A stretch of 12,811 nt of DNA, from NCBI GenBank assembly GCA_019419545.1, contig DXZT01000032.1:2278-15088 (forward strand), in the 5' to 3' direction. Position numbers and translations under genes: made by a program. The notes under the pieces are model-generated. The model saw nothing but the letters and a program-made list of their open reading frames with translations. It was not told where the DNA came from and did not search any database. Below are positions 7,801-12,811 of this stretch, piece by piece (positions within the stretch are counted from its first letter, which is position 1; each line of letters begins with the position of its first letter). This DNA comes from Collinsella sp. GTDB lineage: Bacteria; Actinomycetota; Coriobacteriia; Coriobacteriales; Coriobacteriaceae.

Positions 7801-8033
7801 GGCAAAAGTGGGTCAAAAATGGAAAAGTTGCCGGAACTACGGGGAAGTCTCTTGCTGTTGAGGCCGTTGAAATAAAACTGACGGGAGATCTCGCCAAGCA
7901 TTATGACGTCGTCTATAGAGCTCATGTGCAAAGCAAGGGCTGGCTTGGTTGGGTTAAATCGGGCGAGTGTGCCGGTACGACTGGAGAAGCCCTGCATATG
8001 GAAGCGTTTGAGGTTAAGTTGGTTGATAAATAG
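4869..8033 (+). CDS. Exported ChW-repeat protein with central GT80-like (sialyltransferase-family) GT-B domain
   Basis: 1054 residues, TTG start behind AGGAGG. The Sec signal peptide is probably cleaved after CWA (residue 28), then comes an acidic Ala/Pro linker to ~73. Residues ~75-220 form one ChW triad, ~226-330 a beta-rich segment and ~335-760 the central domain; ~770-1054 are two more triads. The central domain carries, in order, features I recognise from GT80 enzymes: FNLYIND, LLSDGSATYV (443-445 at the (D/E)(D/E)G position), a LGTYVTYE strand end, YKGHP (H617-P618), AAELIL (E647) and GYGSSTY (S663-S664, equivalent to the CMP-binding Ser pair). GT80 enzymes transfer sialic acid from CMP-sialate. 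Here the first acidic residue of the D-D-G motif is Ser, so activity or donor may differ. The ChW parts are certain. The GT80 assignment rests on motif order and spacing from memory of PmST1; POLYST (GT38) or GT52 relatives share DDG/HP motifs. Confidence 0.8.
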   Translation: MKRQFRAFIVLISCFMTMLLLSPLACWADQNVGSNEYESVPETQSDPSDQTAAVADEAAPSIDATVEPKEAAPDVSYKSHISGIGWEPTFTSNGSTSGTTGQSRRLEALRVSLPNSEDLGIEYRSHVQNEGWQDWVSDGAISGTTGKGLQIEAVELMLTGDGASSYDLYYRVHASNFGWLGWTSNGSTAGTTGWSYAVEAIQIVIVKKGDAAPGDTAGAYVPYVFNCSLSQVGETTRATLNVPQIEDIKRLGIADSIKVAGSMSYRGRVTRSVSSTIALGDLGSGSSEIEFSDYGPFDVTLQYLKNGNIVHEDHQSIGISASEYNLAPLSASFPVVLYSLSFWDISTSSAGTTIPSIVMLDRPGAYNWNSLPSGMYGLPYLTHEENASSSSYQAFADYVAALYKINPKAKFNLYINDITCSLIHRMIYANKIPAGQYSIRLLSDGSATYVFTNEAFDVKDPDSKQAELITLWNAAKNKEYETGEVSKSYSDYHDHWDSMYAVLSIEPGTQWWMTRTNLFTSGDDNAFANKIASDPNVKKMNVSSMLTSLQNRGEDTVQAFKALYNFNDGYFDAATQQGKKVMMLLGTYVTYEQNFVDYANLTEVIYGDDYLYYYKGHPNTPTGMYPQKQEQLDRLGITDVDSSVAAELILFFNPEIGLSGYGSSTYNSASADAAGGLWNSTKAEALKPGAVIDYSIMDWFASPITEDSDAAIRSLCKQGDSCYLVEFSDSILATANYDFAIYSHNSGALTYFKKGESGYDVVKVSRGSLDVLATSHVSNDGWQSASKGGNASGTVGQSKAVEAITLNLQNAPYDGGVEYRTHVSDYGWQDYVKEGEVSGTTGQSKSVQAIQIRLTGEMANRYDVYYRAHVQDKGWLGWACNDQVAGTTGFGLRLEAYQVVLVEKGSPAPGDTSQPSIQRTFSIKAHISNIGWQEPVYEGMTAGTTGRNLAIEALTMSKPDLGYSGNIEYRAHVQNIGWQKWVKNGKVAGTTGKSLAVEAVEIKLTGDLAKHYDVVYRAHVQSKGWLGWVKSGECAGTTGEALHMEAFEVKLVDK
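5091..5528 (+). repeat. N-terminal ChW triad of the GT80-like protein
   Basis: Three units: HISGIGWEP, HVQNEGWQDW and VHASNFGWLGW. Each is followed by a GTTG motif and an EA or EAV/EAI stretch, and the triad closes with KKGDAAPGD. This is the same A-B-C order as in the other two ChW proteins. Confidence 0.9.
7173..8030 (+). repeat. C-terminal ChW array (two triads) of the GT80-like protein
   Basis: Six units in two A-B-C triads, running to the last residues of the protein with no enzyme domain after them. The two C units read VYYRAHVQDKGWLGW and VVYRAHVQSKGWLGW and are the most alike pair in the protein. Confidence 0.9.
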
Positions 8034-8110
8034 TAAGTGATGCAAGTCTATCATCTATCCGCTATTGCAGTAATTCAGTGGTTTAGTCCAACTGTATTAG
8101 TTTAATCTTG

Positions 8111-8146
8111 AAGGAGTTTATGATTTTTCGTAAACTCCTTTAGTTT
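8111..8146 (+). terminator. Intrinsic terminator after the GT80-like gene
   Basis: A perfect 10-bp stem, AAGGAGTTTA (8111-8120) with TAAACTCCTT (8131-8140), a 10-base loop and a short T-rich tail (TTTAGTTTAG). It marks the end of the ChW genes. The tail is modest, so some read-through into the glycosyltransferase operon is possible. Confidence 0.7.
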
Positions 8147-8175
8147 AGCTACTAATTAATTATAGGGACTCGTTT

Positions 8176-9801
8176 ATGAATTTATGTGCAAAACGATGCA
8201 AGTTTTATGGCGTTTTATTTGCTGTAATGTTTGTGGCTGCGCTATTAGTCGCAATTTATTATTGCAATTTGAAAACAGGGTTTCATGTTGACGAGCTGTG
8301 GACTTTCGGTCTCTCGAATAGTTTTTATTTTCCACATATTTTTTGGGAAAACAATATGGATGCCAACTGGATGGATCCTACGTTCATTCAGTCTTATTTG
8401 ACAGTTGATACAGGGCATGTGTTTCGGTTTGATTCGGTTTTATATAATCTGAGTAATGACGCACATCCTCCTCTCTATTTTTTCATTATTCATACCGTTT
8501 GCTCACTGTTTCCGAATGAATTTAGCAAATGGTTTGGCTTGGTTCCTAATCTATGTTTCTATTCACTCAGCTTAGTATTTTTATTTAAGCTTTCTTACAA
8601 AGTGTTTCAGAGTAAGCCAGTCGCCCTAATTTTAATGGCTCTTTGGGCTTTCTGTCCCATAGCGTTAAATCTAGTGACCTACATTCGAATGTATCTGTTA
8701 CTGGTGACACTTGCCCTAGCATTTCTTGATGCGTTATTCGATATGTTTAATGCTTCCTTCGCCAATCGATCGGTTTATTTCCGCCTATTTGTTATTTCTT
8801 TATTGGGGTTTTTAACTCATTTCTATTTCTATATTTATCTCTTTTTTGTTTCCTGTTTTTTTACTATTTATTTTTGGGCAAGAAAAGGGTGGAGGTTCTC
8901 CTTTAAATATGGAGTCACGATTGTCTTATCGGTTTGTCTGTCATTTATCATATTTCCTCCAGCATTAAACAACATGTTTGGGAATCACTATGTCGAATCG
9001 GCCTCATCGCAATCAGGGGTAATGGTATTGCTTAGACGAATTTGGCAATTTCTAGGGTCGTCGTCCGTTGATTTGTTCTTCGGATCAAGGCTTCTTTTGA
9101 TTGCCTGCTTCTGTTTGTCAATTGCCCTTTGTTTCTACTTGCTATGGAATAAAAAAATTAATCGTGAGCATCCTGAGTCGATTTATATAGTTTTATTATT
9201 TAATTCATCCCTTGTTTTTTACGTCACAGCTTGCTATGTATCTCCTTTTACTTCGTCAAGATACATATGCTTGGCATATCCAGGATTACTGTTATTTGGA
9301 TTTGGAATGTTCTTGTATCTATTTAGATATTTGCAAATTCGCTATAGAAATAATACTGATTTCAATTTTCGGGGCACTATTTTAGTTTCTGTTGTATTTG
9401 TTTGCGCAATTATTGCTGCAGATTCTGTTTTCTTTTCTTCCAATGCTTTGTATTTATATCCGAAATCTGCTGACAATGAAGCCGCAGTAGAGAAGTACGC
9501 GGGTTCAACGGGACTCTTTGTCTCTTATGATTACTATCAGCTCACTGCGAAGCTACTAGAAGTTGCCAAATTGTCTCGCATTCATGCGCTGATTCCTGAT
9601 CAGAAAGCTATTAGCAGTTTTTGCGATAGAAATTATATTGATTCTGATGATCTGGTTGTTTACATGAATAATCACGACTGCGAAGAAGAGGTTCTTTCTC
9701 AACTGAAAGATGAACTAGGATATAGTGGTTTTAAAAAACTGCCTGGATATACTCAAATCGATGATGGAACCTCTTGTTTTGTTTATGTCCTTTATAGATA
9801 A
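8176..9801 (+). CDS. GT-C-type polytopic membrane glycosyltransferase (GT39/GT83-like)
   Basis: 541 residues, ATG at 8176 with AGGGA (8164-8168) in front. Hydrophobicity suggests about 10-12 membrane spans. The first, at residues ~11-30, is followed by an external loop holding FHVDELW (D39-E40), the usual place of the GT-C catalytic acid. A second loop has NDAHPPLYF (94-102), the hallmark of dolichyl- or undecaprenyl-phosphate-sugar-using GT-C enzymes, and IRMYLLL matches their R-x-Y segment. A soluble C-terminal tail follows from ~430. By family it takes sugar from a polyprenyl-phosphate carrier outside the membrane and adds it to a glycan, lipid or protein. Immediately followed by gtrA- and gtrB-type genes, it fits the acceptor-specific third member of a three-component system. 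Acceptor and sugar are unknown. Base composition is much more AT-rich than the ChW genes. Confidence 0.8.
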   Translation: MNLCAKRCKFYGVLFAVMFVAALLVAIYYCNLKTGFHVDELWTFGLSNSFYFPHIFWENNMDANWMDPTFIQSYLTVDTGHVFRFDSVLYNLSNDAHPPLYFFIIHTVCSLFPNEFSKWFGLVPNLCFYSLSLVFLFKLSYKVFQSKPVALILMALWAFCPIALNLVTYIRMYLLLVTLALAFLDALFDMFNASFANRSVYFRLFVISLLGFLTHFYFYIYLFFVSCFFTIYFWARKGWRFSFKYGVTIVLSVCLSFIIFPPALNNMFGNHYVESASSQSGVMVLLRRIWQFLGSSSVDLFFGSRLLLIACFCLSIALCFYLLWNKKINREHPESIYIVLLFNSSLVFYVTACYVSPFTSSRYICLAYPGLLLFGFGMFLYLFRYLQIRYRNNTDFNFRGTILVSVVFVCAIIAADSVFFSSNALYLYPKSADNEAAVEKYAGSTGLFVSYDYYQLTAKLLEVAKLSRIHALIPDQKAISSFCDRNYIDSDDLVVYMNNHDCEEEVLSQLKDELGYSGFKKLPGYTQIDDGTSCFVYVLYR

Positions 9802-9821
9802 CAGTAGGAAAAGGGTCTTTA

Positions 9822-10214
9822 ATGAAACGAGATTCGGTGATTCAATTTCTGAAGTTTTCGATTGTTGGACTTTCAAATACAATCGTTTCTTACTTAGTCT
9901 ACGCGGCACTCCTTTTTATTGGAGTGAACTATATTGTCGCCAATATAGTTTCATATTTTGCTGGTGTCATCAATTCCTTCTATTGGAACAATAAATATGT
10001 TTTTGATAATGAGAGATCTGATTTGAGTTCACTTATTTCAAGTTTTTCCAAGCTACTTGCTTCGAGTGCTTTTACTGGATTGATTATCAACAACATCCTT
10101 TTGTACTTTTGGGTTAGTGTGCTTGGAATTTCTTCTATTCTTGGTCCACTGCTTAACTTGTTTGTAACTTATCCTCTTAATTATATTTTAAGTAAGTATT
10201 GGGCATTTAAGTGA
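9822..10214 (+). CDS. GtrA-family small membrane protein (polyprenyl-phosphate-sugar flippase type)
   Basis: 130 residues, ATG at 9822 behind AGGAAAAGGG (9806-9815), 20 bases after the previous stop. Four hydrophobic spans (about 9-30, 33-55, 72-95, 100-122) separated by short loops. The opening QFLKFSIVGLSNT, the middle NSFYWNNKYVF and the ending LNYILSKYWAFK are typical of the GtrA/DPMS family. Members are proposed to flip undecaprenyl-phosphate-linked monosaccharide across the membrane, partnered with a GtrB-type synthase and a GT-C transferase; both flank it here. Its stop codon (TGA 10212-10214) lies just upstream of the next start, so translation is probably coupled. Length is normal for the family. 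Confidence 0.88.
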   Translation: MKRDSVIQFLKFSIVGLSNTIVSYLVYAALLFIGVNYIVANIVSYFAGVINSFYWNNKYVFDNERSDLSSLISSFSKLLASSAFTGLIINNILLYFWVSVLGISSILGPLLNLFVTYPLNYILSKYWAFK

Positions 10215-10225
10215 TAGGTGCTTGC

Positions 10226-11206
10226 ATGACAAAGATGGACATATTGCCGATTCTCTATCTCGTGGTTCCTTGTTATAACGAGGAGAGCGTTTTGCGGGAA
10301 ACCTCTAAAAGGCTTTTTGAGAAGTTTTCCACTTTAGTAAAATTGTCTCAGATTAATGCGAACAGTAAGGTTTTGTTAGTTGACGATGGGTCATCCGATA
10401 AGACTTGGGAGATCATCGAAAGTCTTCATCAGTCTAATTCCTTATTCTGTGGACTTAAGCTCTCTAGGAATTGTGGCCATCAGAAGGCTTTACTTTCTGG
10501 GTTACACAAGGCAGCGGAGTTTGCTGATTTAATAGCATCGATGGACGCTGATTTACAAGATGATATCAATGCGCTTGATGAAATGGTTTCAAGAGCTCGC
10601 GAAGGCTATGAAGTTGTATATGGTGTACGAAATGATCGTTCTAGCGATTCCTTTCTAAAACGTTTTACCGCACAGTCTTTTTATCGCTTACAGTCTTCGT
10701 TGGGTGTCGATGCTGTTTATAACCATGCTGACTATAGATTGATGTCCAAGCGTGCTGTTCTTGCATTGTCTCAATTCCGTGAGGTTAATCTATTTCTTCG
10801 TGGTTTGGTTCCTTTAGTTGGTTTCAAATCTTGCTGCGTGTATTATTCGCGAGGGAAACGGTTTGCCGGCGAATCTAAATACACGCTCGGTAAAATGCTG
10901 TCATTTGCTTTTGAAGGTATAACGTCTTTTAGTACTAAACCGATTAGGATAATTACTCTCACCGGTTTAATCATTTCTATTTTTAGTTTATTTGCACTTG
11001 TATATCTTTTAATTGGTCATTTTATTGGCGATGTACAAGTTGGCTGGACAAGCATTATTATGTCAATTTGGTGTCTTGGCGGACTTCAACTTTTGGCTTT
11101 GGGTGTCATCGGCGAGTACGTTGGAAAGACTTATATGGAGACGAAGCATCGTCCTCGCTATTTTATTGAGGAATTTTTGTCCGATAAGGAGGACAAGGAT
11201 GCCTAA
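10226..11206 (+). CDS. GtrB/DPM-synthase-like GT2 polyprenyl-phosphate glycosyltransferase
   Basis: 326 residues from ATG 10226, chosen because AGGTG (10216-10220) precedes it. An in-frame GTG at 10211 overlaps the previous stop but lacks a clear ribosome site; it would add five residues. The GT-A domain occupies 1-235: VVPCYNEE, VDDGSSDKT (52-60), the metal-binding DADLQDD (107-113) and R..GESKYTLGKM (acceptor-loop signature). Two C-terminal membrane spans (~242-265 and ~275-297) and the ending GEYVGKTYMETKHRPRY are typical of GtrB and related synthases. It is expected to transfer a hexose from a UDP- or dTDP-sugar to undecaprenyl phosphate on the cytoplasmic side. Paired with the upstream gtrA-type and GT-C genes it completes a three-component glycosylation system. 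The sugar cannot be read from sequence. It overlaps the next gene by 8 bases. Confidence 0.87.
   Translation: MTKMDILPILYLVVPCYNEESVLRETSKRLFEKFSTLVKLSQINANSKVLLVDDGSSDKTWEIIESLHQSNSLFCGLKLSRNCGHQKALLSGLHKAAEFADLIASMDADLQDDINALDEMVSRAREGYEVVYGVRNDRSSDSFLKRFTAQSFYRLQSSLGVDAVYNHADYRLMSKRAVLALSQFREVNLFLRGLVPLVGFKSCCVYYSRGKRFAGESKYTLGKMLSFAFEGITSFSTKPIRIITLTGLIISIFSLFALVYLLIGHFIGDVQVGWTSIIMSIWCLGGLQLLALGVIGEYVGKTYMETKHRPRYFIEEFLSDKEDKDA
11186..11192 (+). promoter_or_regulatory. Shine-Dalgarno AAGGAGG for the second GT2 gene
   Basis: AAGGAGG sits inside the end of the GtrB-type gene, 6 bases before ATG 11199. It sets the start at 11199 rather than at the upstream in-frame ATG 11013, whose extra 62 residues would only be an overlap shadow. 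Confidence 0.9.
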
Positions 11207-12014
11207 AGTTAGTGTGTTGATGCCTTGTTTTAATGGTGTTAAGTACATTTTGAAGGCAATTGATTCGGTGTTAAGCCAGTCTTTCCGCGATTTCGAATTA
11301 TTAATTTTCGATGATCAGTCAACTGATGGAACATTTGAGATTGTTTCCAAGCTAACGGATTCTCGAATTAAGGTATTTAGAAACGCCAGTAATCTCGGTC
11401 TTGTTGGAAACTGGAATAATGCCATTGAGAAATCTTCTGGCGAGTATATTCATTTCCTCTTTCAGGATGATATTTTGTTACCCGGGGCTCTTGAGTCTGA
11501 GGTTGCAGCACTGGATGCTAATCCAAAGTGCTCCCTCTGCTTCAGCGCTTCATGTGTTATTGACTCGAATGGTGCCATTACAATGAAGAGGAGACCTTTT
11601 AAGCGGGATATGGTTTTAAAAGGCTCTGATTTTGCCCGCAAGACATTTCGAACTCATAATATCTATGGAGAGCCTTCTAATGTCATGTTTCGTAGAGATT
11701 GCTGGCAAAAGGTTGGACCCTTTAATGATTCTTTGTGTTACTCCCCTGATTGGGAGTATTGGATTCGTCTATCACTTAATAGTGATGTCTGCTATCTAGA
11801 CTCAATTTATTCCTATTTTAGAGTGTGCAACGAATCTACTACGAACTCACTTTTTAAGGATAAAAAAGAGCAATTGAAACGCGATGAGTTTGATTTTGTG
11901 CGAGCAATCTGTTCACTCGATGGTATCAATATATCGTCGGTTGATTTAACCGCTCGTAAATTGTCGCTCTCAATCAGGAACATTGCTAAACGGATTTATT
12001 TTTCCGTTCACTGA
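11199..12014 (+). CDS. GT2-family (GT-A) glycosyltransferase
   Basis: 271 residues from ATG 11199, overlapping the previous gene by 8 bases (translational coupling likely). The protein opens directly with the nucleotide-binding strand VSVLMPCFNG, then FDDQSTDGT (38-45) and the metal-binding FQDD (88-91); DWEYWIRL (184-191) is the acceptor/catalytic-acid region of cell-wall and capsule GT2 enzymes. There are no membrane spans, so it is a cytoplasmic or peripheral enzyme. It probably adds one sugar to a lipid-linked glycan; rhamnosyl or galactosyl transfer would suit the rmlA neighbour, but substrate cannot be told from sequence. It is shorter than many family members (~300), with an intact core. 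AT-rich like the rest of its operon. Confidence 0.87.
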   Translation: MPKVSVLMPCFNGVKYILKAIDSVLSQSFRDFELLIFDDQSTDGTFEIVSKLTDSRIKVFRNASNLGLVGNWNNAIEKSSGEYIHFLFQDDILLPGALESEVAALDANPKCSLCFSASCVIDSNGAITMKRRPFKRDMVLKGSDFARKTFRTHNIYGEPSNVMFRRDCWQKVGPFNDSLCYSPDWEYWIRLSLNSDVCYLDSIYSYFRVCNESTTNSLFKDKKEQLKRDEFDFVRAICSLDGINISSVDLTARKLSLSIRNIAKRIYFSVH

Positions 12015-12030
12015 CTTTGGAAGTGATTGA

Positions 12031-12811
12031 ATGAAAGGCATCATCCTCGCCGGCGGGTCCGGCACGCGCCTGTACCCGCTCACGCTCGTGACCTCCAAGC
12101 AGCTGCTGCCGGTCTACGACAAGCCCATGATCTACTACCCGCTTAGCACCCTCATGCTGGCGGGCATCCGGGACATCCTGGTCATCTCCACGCCGACCGA
12201 CCTCCCCAACTTCGAGCGCCTGCTCGGGGACGGCTCGCGCTACGGCGTGAACCTGTCCTACGCCGAGCAGCCGAGCCCCGACGGCCTGGCCCAGGCGTTC
12301 ACCATCGGCGAGGAGTTCATCGCCGGCGAGCCGTGCGCCCTGGTGCTCGGCGACAACATCTTCTACGGCAACGGCCTGTCGCGCCACCTGACGCGCGCCG
12401 TCCAGAACGCGGAGTCGGGGAGGGCCACGGTCTTCGGCTACCACGTGGACGACCCCGAGCGCTTCGGCGTCGTGGAGTTCGACGGGGAGGGCAGGGCCGT
12501 CTCCATCGAGGAGAAGCCCGAGCGCCCCAAGAGCTCCTACGCCGTCACCGGACTCTACTTCTACCCGGGCGACGTGGCCGCCAAGGCCCATGGGGTGGAG
12601 CCCTCCGCCCGAGGCGAGCTGGAGATCACCGACCTCAACCGGATGTACCTGGAGGAGGGGACGCTGTCCGTGGTCACCCTCGGCCGCGGCTACGCGTGGC
12701 TGGACACCGGCACCATGGAGAGCCTGCACGAGGCCGCGGAGTTCGTCCGCGCCGTGGAGCACTCCCAGGACCTGCCCGTGTCCGTGCCCGAGGAGATCGC
12801 CTGGGAGAACG
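12031..12811 (+). CDS. rmlA: Glucose-1-phosphate thymidylyltransferase (3' partial)
   Basis: Open from ATG 12031 to the window end, 260 codons seen of an expected ~290. GGAAGTGA (12019-12026) is a modest ribosome site. The family signature is complete: GIILAGGSGTRLYPLT and SKQLLPVYDKPMIYYPLS at the N-terminus, GDNIFYG (107-113) with the metal-binding Asp, IEEKP, VTGLYFYP, LEITDLN and WLDTGTMESL. The enzyme makes dTDP-glucose from dTTP and glucose-1-phosphate, the first step to dTDP-rhamnose and other dTDP-deoxysugars; rmlB, rmlC and rmlD would be expected downstream. It follows the GT2 gene by 16 bases, yet its composition changes at once to about 70% GC with G/C-ending codons, so it looks like resident chromosomal sequence bordering the AT-rich operon. 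Confidence 0.95.
   Translation, partial: MKGIILAGGSGTRLYPLTLVTSKQLLPVYDKPMIYYPLSTLMLAGIRDILVISTPTDLPNFERLLGDGSRYGVNLSYAEQPSPDGLAQAFTIGEEFIAGEPCALVLGDNIFYGNGLSRHLTRAVQNAESGRATVFGYHVDDPERFGVVEFDGEGRAVSIEEKPERPKSSYAVTGLYFYPGDVAAKAHGVEPSARGELEITDLNRMYLEEGTLSVVTLGRGYAWLDTGTMESLHEAAEFVRAVEHSQDLPVSVPEEIAWEN

Larger units (their letters stand above)
533..12030. other. Lower-GC block between GC-rich flanks
   Basis: Hand counts of 60-base lines give about 72% GC at 1-60, 47% at 541-600, 60% at 5401-5460, 33% at 8521-8580 and 72% at 12361-12420. The change is abrupt on both sides: inside a ChW codon run at 533 and at the rmlA start codon at 12031. Within the block, the ChW genes are intermediate and the glycosyltransferase operon is AT-rich. 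This fits a replaced or imported polysaccharide cassette, although its outer limits are only inferred from composition. Confidence 0.6.

Noticed and set aside
1..8033. CRISPR array or diversity-generating retroelement as explanation for the repeats
   Set aside because: The periodicity is in-frame protein repetition of ~50 residues with diverged DNA. There are no short identical spaced repeats, no reverse transcriptase and no template-repeat pair.
10211..10225. GTG start of the GtrB-type gene overlapping the GtrA stop
   Set aside because: No clear ribosome site precedes it, whereas AGGTG stands 5 bases before ATG 10226. The difference is five residues, so it remains possible.
11013..11198. 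N-terminal extension of the second GT2 gene from an upstream ATG
   Set aside because: It overlaps the membrane-span coding region of the previous gene in another frame. AAGGAGG at 11186-11192 and the GT2 N-terminus VSVLMPCFNG place the start at 11199.
11986..12762. Long minus-strand open frame (258 codons) opposite rmlA
   Set aside because: It is the GC-rich antisense shadow of rmlA; its translation is low-complexity (Val/Gly/Ala/His-rich) with no recognisable motif, while the plus-strand frame is a textbook RmlA.

Overview
The window looks like a cell-surface polysaccharide locus from a Coriobacteriia-type actinomycete, with Collinsella or a close relative as best guess. The basis is the GC-rich flanks (sampled lines about 72% GC) together with very large exported proteins built from ChW repeats ('clostridial hydrophobic W': GW...NG..AGTTG......EA..I.L). 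The genus is inference. All eight genes lie on the + strand.

Layout. (1) Positions 1-1469: the 3' part of a ChW protein ending in an NlpC/P60-like cysteine peptidase domain; its 5' end is outside the window. (2) 1648-4683: an exported ChW protein with a C-terminal YkuD L,D-transpeptidase domain. (3) 4869-8033: an exported ChW protein whose central domain I read as a GT80-like (Pasteurella/Photobacterium sialyltransferase family) GT-B domain, between one ChW triad and two more. (4) 8176-12014: an AT-rich, tightly packed operon of a GT-C membrane glycosyltransferase, a GtrA-type flippase, a GtrB/DPM-synthase-type polyprenyl-phosphate glycosyltransferase and a second GT2 glycosyltransferase. (5) 12031 to the end: the GC-rich 5' nine-tenths of rmlA (glucose-1-phosphate thymidylyltransferase), cut by the window edge. 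Strong hairpins separate the first three genes from each other and from the operon. No RNA genes, CRISPR arrays, transposases or origins were seen, and no gene-free stretch exceeds 300 bases.

How it may work together (inference). RmlA starts dTDP-sugar (probably dTDP-rhamnose) supply. The GT2 enzyme builds part of a glycopolymer. The GtrA/GtrB/GT-C trio is the classical three-component system that charges undecaprenyl phosphate with a sugar, flips it and adds it outside the membrane. The three ChW proteins are exported enzymes sharing one three-repeat wall-binding unit but carrying different catalytic domains: a peptidase, a transpeptidase and a glycosyltransferase-like domain.

Most unusual points: the GT80-like domain inside an exported ChW protein, with Ser in place of the first acidic residue of the (D/E)(D/E)G motif; an abrupt GC switch at base 533, exactly at the end of a perfect 55-bp direct repeat whose other copy is the first 55 bases of the window; and a second GC switch at the rmlA start. 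These make 533-12030 a lower-GC block between GC-rich flanks, as in cassette exchange at a serotype-like locus, with an assembly caveat at the left junction.
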